Part shown: positions 8,485 through 18,587 of the stretch, in pieces
Layout of the letters: each line of letters opens with the position of its first letter
Numbering within the stretch: the first letter of the stretch is position 1
Origin: Polynucleobacter sp. Latsch14-2
GTDB taxonomy: Bacteria; Pseudomonadota; Gammaproteobacteria; Burkholderiales; Burkholderiaceae
Length of the DNA: 64,000 bases
Direction of reading: 5' to 3'
Assembly: GCF_018881925.1 (NCBI RefSeq)
Contig: NZ_JACVPL010000005.1
Location: 89,405-153,404, forward strand
Notes under the pieces: model-generated
Seen by the model: only the letters and a program-made list of their open reading frames with translations
Told to the model about the DNA's origin: nothing
The model's database searches: none
Position numbers and translations under genes: made by a program

Positions 8485-9789
8485 TTACGACTGCATTAGG
8501 CGCCCTACAGCTTTGGAATAAACAATTTCCCCCTTGGCAAAGCGCTCATGATTCTCTTCAACATTAGCCAAATCGTACAAATAATTAACCATCAAACCAG
8601 CTGATTGGCGTAAGCCTTTTCGAGAAAGGTCGCCCGCCCAATTGATTTGATGCAATTTTGCGCCATTGCCCAAATGAAACTTTGCAACCGGGTTGCCCGC
8701 GCGCGTCGCTGAGCCCAAACCTAAATAAATGCTCACTAAACACAGCAAAGCATTTTTTTCTTTCTCGGATGACTGGTCTGGATGCCAGCCAGCACTTAAG
8801 CGCTCGCTCCATGATTTAGCTTCCAAATCTAAAATTGCTAGCGCCTGATCACGCGCTAATTTAATAGCAGGCTTGAAGCTATCAGTCGATACAGCATCAC
8901 CAAAAGTTGCACCAGCTGCAAGCCAATCAATGAACCCAGGAATAGGAGATAAAGTCACAAAAGTTTTTAGGCTGGGAAACTCTGCTTTTAGTTGCACCGC
9001 AACCCGCTTAATTAAAAAATTACCCATAGATACACCACGTAAACCTGGCTCGCAATTACTAATAGAGTAAAAAGCGGCCACCTTGAATTGATTTAGTTGG
9101 TCAACTGTTTCGGCCTTCTTATCCACCAAAGGCGTAATGACCGAAGGAATCTCAGGCAGCAAGGCCACTTCAACGAAGATCAGGGGCTCATTAGGCAATT
9201 GCGGATGAAAGAAGGCAAAACAACGGCGATCTGGCTGCAAGCGACGGCGTAAATCATCCCAACCGTCAATTGCGTGCACAGCTTCATGCTGAATTAACTT
9301 CTCAAGAACTTCAGCTGGTGACTTCCAGTCCACACGATGCATTTTCAAGAAGCCTGGGTTAAACCAGGATGACAACAGGTGACGCATATCGAAATCCACT
9401 GCTGTTAATTCCGGCTTCTTTTCCAAAACCTGCAAAAGATCTCGGCGCATCTCTACTACTGCAGCCGTCCCTTCACTCGCGCGATTTAAGCGACGGAATA
9501 ATTCTTGTCTTGGCGATTCAACAATTCGCTGTAAACGCACATAGTTCCGTGCGCTAGCTTCAGCAGCATAGCTTTGAGCTGCCTTCATGACTGCATCAGC
9601 ATCTGGGTTTAACTTCTCAAACAAGAAATTAAAGAATGGGATGTGCTGGTCTTTGCTGAGTTTGCGATAGTTGCTCACTACATCATCAGCCATGCTGACA
9701 GCATTAGATTCTCCGCGCTCTGAAATTAAGCGCTTGACGGCATTATTTGCCTTAGATAGGTTGCGGGCTTTTGCTAGCTTTTCCAGCAT
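8485..9789 (-). CDS. matA: malonyl-CoA decarboxylase
   Basis: Converts malonyl-CoA to acetyl-CoA and CO2. It is 434 residues with an N-terminal helical part (to about 120) and the GNAT-like catalytic part. Conserved segments are the LRGVSMGNFLIK stretch near 255 and FVTLSPIPGFIDWL near 280, which contains the family serine. The C-terminal histidine of the LYDLANVEENHERFAKG segment lies near 412. It is first in a five-gene minus-strand array with the TRAP genes and matB: malonate would be imported, charged and decarboxylated to acetyl-CoA. A 151-bp gap before the binding-protein gene may carry a second promoter. No dedicated regulator gene is adjacent. Confidence 0.85.
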   Translation of the reverse strand: MLEKLAKARNLSKANNAVKRLISERGESNAVSMADDVVSNYRKLSKDQHIPFFNFLFEKLNPDADAVMKAAQSYAAEASARNYVRLQRIVESPRQELFRRLNRASEGTAAVVEMRRDLLQVLEKKPELTAVDFDMRHLLSSWFNPGFLKMHRVDWKSPAEVLEKLIQHEAVHAIDGWDDLRRRLQPDRRCFAFFHPQLPNEPLIFVEVALLPEIPSVITPLVDKKAETVDQLNQFKVAAFYSISNCEPGLRGVSMGNFLIKRVAVQLKAEFPSLKTFVTLSPIPGFIDWLAAGATFGDAVSTDSFKPAIKLARDQALAILDLEAKSWSERLSAGWHPDQSSEKEKNALLCLVSIYLGLGSATRAGNPVAKFHLGNGAKLHQINWAGDLSRKGLRQSAGLMVNYLYDLANVEENHERFAKGEIVYSKAVGRLMQS

Positions 9790-9915
9790 AGATATCTTTC
9801 GGGTGAGGTAAATGCGGTACGAAATTCTGCAAAATAGCCATAAAAGCAGTCTTTCAAAGATCTCATGGCACTAATTTTTTGAAGTTAGGCACAAAAGACT
9901 ATAAAAACAAGATTT

Positions 9916-10716
9916 TTAACTACCGATGACTGCAGTTTTCGTATTTCTTCTCACTATAAGGTAAATTCCGAAAAAAATCATCGGAACACAAAGCCACTGC
10001 CCCATTGATAAACCTAAGCCCAATAAACCCAAGAAAGCATCTGGCTCGCGGGCAAATTCAGCCAAAAACCGGCACAGGCCATAGCCAAGCAAAAAGAGTC
10101 CTGAAACCTGACCCAAACGATGCTGTTTTCTGGCATAAATCCAAAGAATGATGCCCAGCAAAAGACCTTCGCCTAACAGCTGATAAATCTGTGAAGGATG
10201 GCGTGGGATAGCATCCACCAAGGGAAAAATCATTGCCCAAGGCAAGTCTGTAGGGCGCCCCCACAACTCACCGTTAATAAAGTTACCAAGGCGGCCGAAT
10301 GCCAAGCCAAAAGGAACCAGTGGCGCAACTAAGTCACTTACGACAAAGAAACTAGTCCGATGTTTATGCGCAAACCACAATAAGGCCAACAAGACTCCCA
10401 AGAGCCCGCCATGAAAAGACATGCCGCCTTCCCAGATTTTCAGAATATCCAAGGGATGGGAGAGGTAGTAGCCTGGCATATAAAACAAGGTGTAGCCAAT
10501 CCGACCACCGAGAACCACGCCAAGCACGCCAGCGAATAGTAAATCTTCAAGGTCTTTATATGACCAGCCTAGAGCTTGATATTGAGGCGCCCGAATCCGT
10601 AGACGTCCGAGCAGTAGAAATTGTCCAAAGGCCATCAAATACATCAAGCCATACCAATGAATCGCAAAAGAACCAATCCGAATAGCTGCAGGATCAAATT
10701 GAGGATGTATCAGCAT
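9916..10716 (-). CDS. lgt: prolipoprotein diacylglyceryl transferase
   Basis: Transfers diacylglycerol from phosphatidylglycerol to the lipobox cysteine, the first step of lipoprotein maturation in the inner membrane. It is 266 residues with seven hydrophobic helices. The Lgt signature [14 protein letters not shown] is at 141-154, and H102 in FHGGLLG matches the essential HGGL motif. It lies six bases downstream of holC on the same strand. Confidence 0.95.
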   Translation of the reverse strand: MLIHPQFDPAAIRIGSFAIHWYGLMYLMAFGQFLLLGRLRIRAPQYQALGWSYKDLEDLLFAGVLGVVLGGRIGYTLFYMPGYYLSHPLDILKIWEGGMSFHGGLLGVLLALLWFAHKHRTSFFVVSDLVAPLVPFGLAFGRLGNFINGELWGRPTDLPWAMIFPLVDAIPRHPSQIYQLLGEGLLLGIILWIYARKQHRLGQVSGLFLLGYGLCRFLAEFAREPDAFLGLLGLGLSMGQWLCVPMIFFGIYLIVRRNTKTAVIGS

Positions 10717-10722
10717 AGCTCT

Positions 10723-11187
10723 TTAAGACTTGGACTGATCGAAGTTATGCAACTCATGACCCAAATCACGATAAGCCTTAAAACGTTCGCGCCCAGCCAA
10801 ACGCTCGGCCTCGTTGACCGTAACCACCTCCACGATGCGCGGAAAGCGAGCGGCCAAAGCAGCCACATCGTTTGGCATACGCATACCCAAATGAATCATG
10901 ACATCCGCATGCGGCACAGAACTCAGGTCTGGCGATGCAAAATCATCAGTCAACACGATGGGCGTTTCTGCAGCAGCCTCATCACTCACAAAGCAGTGAG
11001 GTAAAAAATCACTGGCACTAAATGCCCACAGTAATTTATCGAGCTTCTTGAGATCGGCAAGCTCACCCACTATCACAATATTTCTGACGGGCTCACCCAC
11101 AGGAGTTGCGCTCCAAATCTTGCGCGTTAAACGGCAGGCGTATTCCAGCTTGTCGGCAACATTGCTATGAAAATCAATTCTCGCCAT
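10723..11187 (-). CDS. holC: DNA polymerase III chi subunit
   Basis: The chi subunit links the clamp loader to SSB at the fork. It is 154 residues, with the typical opening ARIDFHSNVADKLEYACRLT and the later VSDEAAAETPIVLTDD segment seen in HolC proteins. It lies between pepA (19 bp upstream) and lgt (6 bp downstream), a pepA-holC order common in proteobacteria. Confidence 0.88.
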   Translation of the reverse strand: MARIDFHSNVADKLEYACRLTRKIWSATPVGEPVRNIVIVGELADLKKLDKLLWAFSASDFLPHCFVSDEAAAETPIVLTDDFASPDLSSVPHADVMIHLGMRMPNDVAALAARFPRIVEVVTVNEAERLAGRERFKAYRDLGHELHNFDQSKS

Positions 11188-11205
11188 TCGTTTCAGCCCT
11201 ACTGA

Positions 11206-12813
11206 CTATTGCTCAAGTAAATAGTTCACCAACAATGGTACTGGACGGGCAGTCGAGCCCTTTGCTGCACCACTCTTCCATGCGGTACCTGCGATATCCA
11301 AATGCGCCCATTTATATTTCTCAGTAAAGCGCGACAAGAAACAGGCTGCAGTAACGCTGCCCGCTGGACGTCCACCAATATTAGCGACGTCGGCAAAGTT
11401 TGACTTCAATTGCTCATGGTAAGCGACATCCAGAGGCAGGCGCCATACAGTATCGAGGGATGACTGACCTGCTTTGGTTAAAGCATTTACCAAATCTTCA
11501 TCATCAGAAAATAAACCGCTATGAACATGACCTAAAGCGATCACACAAGCACCTGTCAAGGTCGCCACATCAATGACTGCCTTTGGTTTAAAACGCTCAA
11601 CATACGTTAAAGCATCACACAGAATTAAACGACCCTCAGCATCCGTATTTAAGATCTCGATGGTTTGACCAGACATACTCTTCACAATATCGCCGGGGCG
11701 AGTTGCTCCGCCAGAAGGCATATTTTCACAAGTCGGCACAACACCAATCACATTCTTTTTTAACTTCATCAAACCTGTTGCATACATAGTGCCGATCACA
11801 GAAGCGGCACCGCACATGTCGTACTTCATCTCGTCCATGGCTTCACCTGGCTTTAAAGAGATACCACCAGTATCAAAAGTAATGCCTTTCCCCACCAACA
11901 CAATCGGCGCCTCACCTGCTTTACCGCCTTGATGGCGCATCACAATAAATTGCGGGGGAGTATCGGAACCCTTGGCAACCGATAGGAATGACCCCATACC
12001 CAAAGCTTCAATTTGCTTTCGACCCAATACTTCAACCTTAAGGCCGGCTTTTTTAATTAAGCTCTGAGCTGCTTTGCCCAAATACGTTGGGGTACAAATA
12101 TTGGGCGGTAAATTGCCCAAATCTTTTGCTAGATTCATGCCCTCTACCATTGCAATACCTTCGGCAACGGCTGCCTTCAACTCTTTGGCACATTGATCAT
12201 TGCCTACAAAAGTAAGGTGTGCAAAAGTATCGGCTTTATCTTTCGCTTTAAATTTCATCGCCGCTTGTCTTACACCAAACCGATAAGCTTGATCACCGGC
12301 ATATTGAATGCTCAGGCGCACTTCCTCTGCCAAGAAAACGGCTTTATGGCCTAAAGCAAAACTGGGGGTAAACCAAATGGCATCCTCGATAGATCCCCCG
12401 CTCAGACTCTTCAATGCTGCTTTGGCAATCTTGGAATAAGCGCTCAAGTCGCGCGCCCCAGGCAAAGCAAGATCACCCAAGCTCACTAACAAGACTCGCT
12501 TCGCCTTAATACCGTTGGCAGTCCATGATTTTTCCGCTCTCAAGGTGCAGGTGGAGGCTTGCTTAGAATCTAAATCACCCACGACATTTGCATGGGTAAC
12601 AGATCCGCAAAGCAGAAGATCGAGCTCGGACAGTAACCCAGGTTTTGGTTTCGCACCTCTGCCCCCTGAAAAGTCATCCAAATCAGTCTTGGCATAAGCC
12701 AATACGAGGCAATCGCTATTCTGGCCCAGCAGGAGGCTGAGGCTAGATTTAAGCTGTTTTGGGCTACGCAGGTCTGCTTGCGAGAAAATCTTGGTGCTAA
12801 ATTGAATAGTCAT
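11206..12813 (-). CDS. pepA: leucyl aminopeptidase (M17)
   Basis: A cytosolic hexameric metallo-aminopeptidase that removes N-terminal residues from peptides. It is 535 residues, somewhat longer than E. coli PepA (503). The metal ligands are K309, D314, D332, D391 and E393, the last two in the signature NTDAEGRL (389-396). The N-terminal domain has a Gly/Lys-rich insertion around residues 48-60 that is not part of the usual fold. It is the first gene of pepA-holC-lgt and is divergent from lptF. Confidence 0.93.
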   Translation of the reverse strand: MTIQFSTKIFSQADLRSPKQLKSSLSLLLGQNSDCLVLAYAKTDLDDFSGGRGAKPKPGLLSELDLLLCGSVTHANVVGDLDSKQASTCTLRAEKSWTANGIKAKRVLLVSLGDLALPGARDLSAYSKIAKAALKSLSGGSIEDAIWFTPSFALGHKAVFLAEEVRLSIQYAGDQAYRFGVRQAAMKFKAKDKADTFAHLTFVGNDQCAKELKAAVAEGIAMVEGMNLAKDLGNLPPNICTPTYLGKAAQSLIKKAGLKVEVLGRKQIEALGMGSFLSVAKGSDTPPQFIVMRHQGGKAGEAPIVLVGKGITFDTGGISLKPGEAMDEMKYDMCGAASVIGTMYATGLMKLKKNVIGVVPTCENMPSGGATRPGDIVKSMSGQTIEILNTDAEGRLILCDALTYVERFKPKAVIDVATLTGACVIALGHVHSGLFSDDEDLVNALTKAGQSSLDTVWRLPLDVAYHEQLKSNFADVANIGGRPAGSVTAACFLSRFTEKYKWAHLDIAGTAWKSGAAKGSTARPVPLLVNYLLEQ

Positions 12814-12957
12814 AGTTTATTGCGGTATTTTTAAGTCGATTCAAAGGGGGTTAATAGACATTTATCCATTATCCTCCGACATAAGGATAACTCCCCAAGC
12901 AACGCACCCATTGACCACCTAAGAAGCAAATTACAGTCCAAACTAGCGCAAGCACCC

Positions 12958-14073
12958 ATGATCTTTAAACAAGCCCTCCGCCGCGAACTCAGTTTTACCA
13001 CTGGTGGCGTCTTTTTGGTTTTGGTCACAATCATGGTCACTACCTTGGTCATTCGAATTCTGGGATTTGCAGCCAACGGTACCGTAAACCCTAAAGATGC
13101 CTTGGTGCTCATCACCCTTGCAACCCTAGGTTATATGGCCGTACTACTCACGGTTTCTCTTTTTGTGGCCGTTTTAATTGTGCTGGTGCGCTGGTATAAA
13201 GACTCAGAAATGATTGTCTGGTTTGCCAGTGGCTTAAGCATCTCGAATCTGATTCGCCCTATTCTGCAATTTGCCACCCCACTGATCATCATGATTGCCC
13301 TATTGGCACTTTTTGTTTGGCCCTGGGCTAATCGCGAGTCCACACTAATTAGTCAACGTTTTCAGCAGCGCGATGATGTCTCAATGATTGCGGCTGGTCA
13401 ATTCAAAGAATCGGCAAAAGCAGAGCGGGTCTTTTTTATTGAAGAGTTAGATGTTGATAAAAATGAAGTTAAAAATGTCTTTGTTGCAGATAGTAAAAAT
13501 GGACGTCTCAATATAGCCGTGGCCTCTACAGGCTTCATCCAAAACTCAGGCGATGGCGAAAAATCGATTGTTCTCAATCATGGTCGACGTTACGAAGGGC
13601 AGCCCACCCAGCCCGACTTCAGAATCCTAGAGTTTGATACCTATACAACGCAAATACACAAAAAAGAAATTTTGGCGCCCCTGCCACGCGATCGAGAAAA
13701 AACCATTCAAGAGTTAATCAACGAGCCCAACCCCGCTTTTGTTAAGCCTAGCCAAGCAGAGCTCCTGTGGCGCATTGGTCTACCCCTAATGGCCTTAGGC
13801 CTTGTGCTCATTGCCATTCCGTTGGCTTACGTCAATCCAAGGCTGGGAAATTACACCGCTATGTTCTACGCAGTATTGATTTATCTTATCTATAGCAACC
13901 TACTCAATCTGACCCAAAATTTTGTCTCTCAGGGAAAAATCAATGTCTACGTTGGCGTTTGGCCAATTCATGTATTAGCCCTCACGGTTGCAATTATCTT
14001 GATACGAAATCGCATTAACCCCTCCCTGAAATGGTGGCGGCGCCAATTGCCCGCCTCATTCTCCAGCAAATGA
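12958..14073 (+). CDS. lptF: LPS export ABC transporter permease LptF
   Basis: One of the two permeases of the LptB2FG complex that extracts lipopolysaccharide from the inner membrane. It is 371 residues, with N-terminal helices (FKQALRRELSFTTGGVFLVLVTIMV), a periplasmic beta-jellyroll domain (about 130-265) and C-terminal helices from about residue 275. It overlaps lptG by four bases (ATGA), so the subunits are translationally coupled. It is divergent from pepA with a 144-bp promoter gap. Confidence 0.92.
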   Translation: MIFKQALRRELSFTTGGVFLVLVTIMVTTLVIRILGFAANGTVNPKDALVLITLATLGYMAVLLTVSLFVAVLIVLVRWYKDSEMIVWFASGLSISNLIRPILQFATPLIIMIALLALFVWPWANRESTLISQRFQQRDDVSMIAAGQFKESAKAERVFFIEELDVDKNEVKNVFVADSKNGRLNIAVASTGFIQNSGDGEKSIVLNHGRRYEGQPTQPDFRILEFDTYTTQIHKKEILAPLPRDREKTIQELINEPNPAFVKPSQAELLWRIGLPLMALGLVLIAIPLAYVNPRLGNYTAMFYAVLIYLIYSNLLNLTQNFVSQGKINVYVGVWPIHVLALTVAIILIRNRINPSLKWWRRQLPASFSSK

Positions 14074-15224
14074 AGCTACTCTTTCCTTACGTCTACGAAC
14101 GTTATCTAGCCAAGCAAATTTATAGTGCATTTGGCTTTATTTTATTTGCGCTAGTCGCGCTATTTTTGTTCTTTGATATCCTCAGCGAGCTTGGCTCAGT
14201 CAATGGACAGTACACACTCGTACTTGCTCTTTTACATGTGCTACTAAAGGCGCCAAGCCGCATTTCAGAAATCATTCCAGTGGCAGGATTAATCGGCAGC
14301 ATCTATGTATTCGCAATGCTTGCCAGCCAATCAGAATTTACGATTTTGCGTATAGCAGGACTAGATGTGAAGCGTGGACTCACAACTCTTGCCAAAATCT
14401 CCTTGCCCCTGATTGCGCTCACACTCATTATGAGTGAGTGGGTTGGGCCTTATTCAGAATCCATTTCAGATCAGGTTCGCATGAAGGCCCTGGGGTCAAC
14501 TTTTGAATCGCAGTTTAGGACTGGGGTTTGGGTCAAAGATCGTCTACGCGATGAAGATGGCAGTGGACCCATCCGACCCGGCGTACGTTACGTGAATGTC
14601 GGCAAGATTGAAAAAGGCAATGAGATTAAAAATATCCGCATGTATGAATTCGACGATGCGTATCGACTCCTTTCCATCAGAAGCGCGCTTTCTGGTCGCT
14701 TTGACCATACTGGTGTCTGGGTTTTAGATGATGTCACTGAAACCCGCTTTAAGGAAAATAAGCAAGCCGATCCCTTAAACCCCGTGTACTCAGCACAAAC
14801 CTTCACCCTTCCCATACTCAGCCTTGAGTCCGAAGTGACACCACAAATTTTGAATGTGCTTTTAGTTAGTCCGGAAAAGATGTCTATTTTTAGTCTTGGG
14901 CAATTTATTAATCACCTACAAGAAAATAAACAAGATACGCAAAGGCACTCCATTGCCTTTTGGAAAAAAGTGATCTATCCATTCACTATTTTTGTGATGC
15001 TGACTTTAGCCCTGCCTTTTGCTTATCTCAAGGTACGCGCAGGCAGTGTTGGCATCAAAGTATTTGGCGGAATTATGCTGGGTATGAGCTTTCAGCTATT
15101 TAACTCCTTGTTTTCAAATGTGGGCTTGTTGGGTTCGTGGCCAACCTTACTTACCGCCCTGATCCCGCCACTAGTCTACTTTTTGCTAGCCATCTTGGCG
15201 CTGCGCTGGGTATCTAAAGCTTAA
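14070..15224 (+). CDS. lptG: LPS export ABC transporter permease LptG
   Basis: The partner permease of LptF. It is 384 residues from the ATG at 14070, opening KLLFPYVYERYLAKQIY, which fits the family. An in-frame ATG at 14031 would add 13 residues read from inside lptF and is unlikely. It has the expected layout: N-terminal helices, a periplasmic domain at about 125-290, and C-terminal helices with LALPFAYLKVRAGSVGIKVF near 325. Confidence 0.92.
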   Translation: MKLLFPYVYERYLAKQIYSAFGFILFALVALFLFFDILSELGSVNGQYTLVLALLHVLLKAPSRISEIIPVAGLIGSIYVFAMLASQSEFTILRIAGLDVKRGLTTLAKISLPLIALTLIMSEWVGPYSESISDQVRMKALGSTFESQFRTGVWVKDRLRDEDGSGPIRPGVRYVNVGKIEKGNEIKNIRMYEFDDAYRLLSIRSALSGRFDHTGVWVLDDVTETRFKENKQADPLNPVYSAQTFTLPILSLESEVTPQILNVLLVSPEKMSIFSLGQFINHLQENKQDTQRHSIAFWKKVIYPFTIFVMLTLALPFAYLKVRAGSVGIKVFGGIMLGMSFQLFNSLFSNVGLLGSWPTLLTALIPPLVYFLLAILALRWVSKA

Positions 15225-15232
15225 TACCTAGA

Positions 15233-15257
15233 ATTCATATAGAATTTGATTCATATA
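15233..15257 (+). promoter_or_regulatory. direct repeat in the promoter of the CysB-like gene
   Basis: ATTCATATA occurs at 15233-15241 and again at 15249-15257, a 16-bp step, 30-55 bp before the regulator's ATG. LysR proteins of the CysB type often bind such A+T-rich repeats and repress their own genes. Autoregulation here is inference. Confidence 0.3.
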
Positions 15258-15288
15258 TCTATGTAGGTATATACGATCGGAATCTAAT

Positions 15289-16230
15289 ATGAATCTACAC
15301 CAATTTCGCTTTGTACGAGAAGCTGTTAGGCAGAACTTCAATCTCACCACTGCTGCTAAGGCTTTATTTACCTCTCAGCCGGGGGTTTCTAAGGCCATCA
15401 TCGAGCTAGAGGATGAACTCGGTGTTGAAATTTTTCGCCGACATGGCAAGCGTGTTCGCTCATTAACTGAGCCCGGTAAGCGCATCCTCTTATCGATTGA
15501 ACGGATTCTCGATGAAGTGGAAACACTCAAACGCGTTGGCAAAGATTTTGCCAGTCAGGATCAAGGGAGTTTTGTCATTGCCACTACCCACACTCAGGCA
15601 CGCTATGCCCTGCCAAAAGTGCTCACTGAATTTACCAAGCGCTTTCCTAAGGTACGGGTAAGCATTCAGCAGGGTAGTCCAGGTCAAATCGCTGAGCTCC
15701 TAACCCATGATCGCGCGGATATTGCGATTGCAACTGAAGGCATTGCCAATACCCCTGGCGTGCTCGCCCTGCCAGGCTATCAATGGCAACACGTCGTGAT
15801 GGTGCCGCTTAGCCACCCCTTGCTTAACCAAGCAACAGTGACCCTAGAAGAGATCGCAAAGTATCCGATCATTACATATGACAAAGCATTTGCGGGGCGG
15901 AGCAAAATCGATGCTGCCTTTGCACAAAGAAACATCACACCAGATATTATTTTGGAAGCAATCGATGCAGACGTTATCAAAACCTATGTTGAAACTGGAA
16001 TGGGAATTGGAATCGCCGCAGGTCACGCCTACGATCAAGACAGAGATCGCAATCTCAAAATCATTCCTGCTGGACATTTATTCGGCAATAACGTAACTCA
16101 CCTTGGCGTTAAACAAGGGGCTTATCTGCGGTCTTTTGTATACACCTTTATTGAACTTTTCTCGCCAACGCTTACACGCAAAATCGTTGAACAAGCTATG
16201 TCGAGTGAGGCAGATACTTACGAAATTTGA
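15289..16230 (+). CDS. cysB: LysR-family regulator, CysB type
   Basis: A transcription factor controlling sulfur assimilation genes in response to acetylserine or related signals. It is 313 residues. The N-terminal winged helix-turn-helix includes NLTTAAKALFTSQPGVSKAI (about 19-38), followed by a linker helix and a periplasmic-binding-protein-like effector domain. The TTHTQARYALP segment near 99 is characteristic of CysB/Cbl proteins and forms their sulfate or inducer site. It is monocistronic between lptG and tRNA-Leu. A Cbl paralogue is the main alternative. Confidence 0.85.
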   Translation: MNLHQFRFVREAVRQNFNLTTAAKALFTSQPGVSKAIIELEDELGVEIFRRHGKRVRSLTEPGKRILLSIERILDEVETLKRVGKDFASQDQGSFVIATTHTQARYALPKVLTEFTKRFPKVRVSIQQGSPGQIAELLTHDRADIAIATEGIANTPGVLALPGYQWQHVVMVPLSHPLLNQATVTLEEIAKYPIITYDKAFAGRSKIDAAFAQRNITPDIILEAIDADVIKTYVETGMGIGIAAGHAYDQDRDRNLKIIPAGHLFGNNVTHLGVKQGAYLRSFVYTFIELFSPTLTRKIVEQAMSSEADTYEI

Positions 16231-16271
16231 GCTGCGCCTTAATTGAGGGAGAGATGGTTCATATCAAAGAA

Positions 16272-16295
16272 AATGCCCCGCATTAGCAGGGCATT
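16272..16295 (-). terminator. intrinsic terminator of tRNA-Leu
   Basis: On the minus strand AATGCCC, a ten-base loop and GGGCATT form a seven-pair stem followed by TTCTTT, about nine bases after the tRNA CCA end. Confidence 0.7.
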
Positions 16296-16303
16296 CTTTA
16301 ATT

Positions 16304-16388
16304 TGGTGCCTCGGGGCGGACTCGAACCGCCACGCCTTGCGGCACCGGATTTTGAGTCCGGCACGTCTACCAATTCCATCACCGAGGC
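16304..16388 (-). tRNA. tRNA-Leu(CAA)
   Basis: An 85-nt class II tRNA on the minus strand, starting GCCTCGG and ending CCGAGGCACCA with an encoded CCA. The anticodon loop reads CTCAAAA, so the anticodon is CAA (leucine UUG codons). The extra arm GTGCCGCAAGGCGT has the length expected for leucine tRNA, and GGTTCGAGTCC forms the T arm. Confidence 0.97.
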
Positions 16389-16530
16389 AGGTGTTTGCAG
16401 TGGAAAAACTGCATTAGTAACAGCTAAGAGGTGAGAGTGTAACAAAAAAAGGAGCTGGAGCGCCATCCTTTGACTCAGTACCCCTTAAAATAGCTCTCTC
16501 TAGCCACATTCTGCAAAAGGACTTACCCGT

Positions 16531-17250
16531 ATGGCCGGCCACTCAAAATGGGCCAATATTCAGCACCGCAAAGGTCGTCAAGACGAGAAGCGCGGCAAGA
16601 TTTGGACCAAGCTCATTAAAGAAATCACTGTAGCGGCTAAGTTAGGTGGCGGCGACGTTGCCACCAATCCCCGCTTGCGTCTGGCGATTGACAAAGCCAA
16701 AGACTCCAATATGCCCAATGACAATGTCCAAAGAGCGATTCAACGCGGCACTGGCTCACTGGAGGGCGTCAACTATGAAGAGATTCGTTACGAAGGTTAT
16801 GGCATCAATGGTGCCGCCGTTATTGTCGACTGCCTCACGGATAATCGCACCAGAACGGTTGCTGAAGTTCGCCATGCCTTTAATAAAAATGGTGGCAACA
16901 TGGGCACAGAAGGTTCAGTCGCTTTTTTATTTAAGCACTGCGGGCAGATGCTCTTTGCGCCAGGGATTAATGAAGATCAACTAATGGAAGCTGCGCTTGA
17001 TGCGGGCGCTGAAGATGTCATCACCCATGATGATGGCTCCCTCGAAGTATTGACGCCTGTACCCGATTTTCCGAAAGTACAGGATGCACTGAGCAAGGCT
17101 GGCTTCAAAGCGGAACTGGCCACGATAGCCATGCGACCCGAAACAGAAATTGCACTTGAAGGTGATCAAGCGGAAAGTATGCAGAAATTATTAGATGCGC
17201 TCGAGAACTTAGATGATGTGCAAGAAGTTTTTAGTAATGTTGCATTCTGA
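16531..17250 (+). CDS. yebC: YebC/PmpR-family protein
   Basis: Family members act as transcription regulators or, as shown more recently for YebC homologues, help ribosomes translate proline-rich stretches. It is 239 residues, opening [20 protein letters not shown] and with the [12 protein letters not shown] stretch, both diagnostic. Full length, with three domains as usual. It heads the plus-strand run to rng and is followed by purD after a 37-bp gap. Confidence 0.93.
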   Translation: MAGHSKWANIQHRKGRQDEKRGKIWTKLIKEITVAAKLGGGDVATNPRLRLAIDKAKDSNMPNDNVQRAIQRGTGSLEGVNYEEIRYEGYGINGAAVIVDCLTDNRTRTVAEVRHAFNKNGGNMGTEGSVAFLFKHCGQMLFAPGINEDQLMEAALDAGAEDVITHDDGSLEVLTPVPDFPKVQDALSKAGFKAELATIAMRPETEIALEGDQAESMQKLLDALENLDDVQEVFSNVAF

Positions 17251-17287
17251 TTTACATCCTATTCACCAATATTCTTATTAGCTTGCT

Positions 17288-18565
17288 ATGAAAATTCTCT
17301 TAATTGGTTCAGGTGGTCGCGAACATGCACTCGCTTGGAAATTGGCGCAATCGCCCCAAGTGCAAACCGTCTACGTTGCACCGGGTAATGGCGGCACCGC
17401 TACAGCCAAACAATCCACCGCAGGGATTCAAAACCTACCCATCTCAGACTTACAAGATCTCGCAGAATTTGCAAAACGCGAAAAGATTCACCTCACAGTA
17501 GTCGGTCCCGAGGCGCCATTAGCAGCCGGAATTGTCGATGTATTCCGCGCAAACGGATTACGTATTTTCGGGCCCACGCAACTAGCGGCACAACTTGAGT
17601 CCTCAAAGGACTTCTCTAAAGCCTTTATGAAACGTCATGGTATTCCGACTGCAGATTACCAAACATTTTCAAATGCACTAGAAGCACATGCCTATATTGA
17701 TGCTAAAGGCGCTCCCATTGTGATCAAAGCAGATGGCTTGGCGGCCGGTAAGGGCGTAGTGGTTGCCATGAGTCTTGAGGAAGCACACGCAGCAGTAGAT
17801 ATGATGCTGGCGGACAACAAACTTGGCAACGCAGGGGCTCGTGTCGTCATTGAAGAATTCCTGACAGGCGAAGAAGCTAGCTTCATTGTTTTAGTGGATG
17901 GTAAAAATGTACTTGCCCTAGCCACCAGTCAAGACCATAAGCGTTTACTTGATGCCGACCAAGGCCCCAACACAGGCGGAATGGGTGCGTACTCTCCAGC
18001 GCCAGTCGTAACGCCAGAGATTCATGCGCGTGCCCTACGCGAAGTAATCATGCCGACTGTTAAAGGCATGGCAGCCGATGGCCTACCCTATACCGGCTTC
18101 CTCTACGCCGGCTTGATGATCGCCTCCGACGGCAAAATCAAAACTCTGGAATTTAATTGCCGTATGGGTGACCCAGAAACTCAACCGATCATGGCACGTT
18201 TACGCAGTGACTTAGTTCATGCATTAGATAAAGCTGTCGATGGCAAGCTTGATGAGGTTGAGCTTGAGTGGGACCGCCGCACTGCCTTGGGTGTAGTGCT
18301 CGCAGCTCATAACTACCCAGACACTCCTCGCAATGGCGATGTCATTACGGGCATTCCAGCCGATACCGAAGATCAACTCACTTTTCATGCGGGCACCAAG
18401 TTCCAAGATGGTAAGTTAGTGACTTCCGGCGGTCGTGTAATGTGTGTCGTTGGACTGGCCGATACAGTGCGTAGCGCCCAACAAAAAGCCTATGAAGCCA
18501 TTTCTAAAATTCAATTTGATGGCATGCAATATCGCAAAGATATTGGCTATCGTGCAATCAAATAA
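17288..18565 (+). CDS. purD: phosphoribosylamine-glycine ligase (GARS)
   Basis: The second step of purine synthesis: joins glycine to phosphoribosylamine with ATP. It is 425 residues, the normal size. The N-terminal KILLIGSGGREHALAWKLAQ motif and the ATP-grasp signature DQGPNTGGMGAYSP (about 226-239) are both present. Metal ligands are expected in FNCRMGDPETQ near 290. Confidence 0.96.
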   Translation: MKILLIGSGGREHALAWKLAQSPQVQTVYVAPGNGGTATAKQSTAGIQNLPISDLQDLAEFAKREKIHLTVVGPEAPLAAGIVDVFRANGLRIFGPTQLAAQLESSKDFSKAFMKRHGIPTADYQTFSNALEAHAYIDAKGAPIVIKADGLAAGKGVVVAMSLEEAHAAVDMMLADNKLGNAGARVVIEEFLTGEEASFIVLVDGKNVLALATSQDHKRLLDADQGPNTGGMGAYSPAPVVTPEIHARALREVIMPTVKGMAADGLPYTGFLYAGLMIASDGKIKTLEFNCRMGDPETQPIMARLRSDLVHALDKAVDGKLDEVELEWDRRTALGVVLAAHNYPDTPRNGDVITGIPADTEDQLTFHAGTKFQDGKLVTSGGRVMCVVGLADTVRSAQQKAYEAISKIQFDGMQYRKDIGYRAIK

Positions 18566-18587
18566 TTTATAGGAAAGTTTTATTTCC

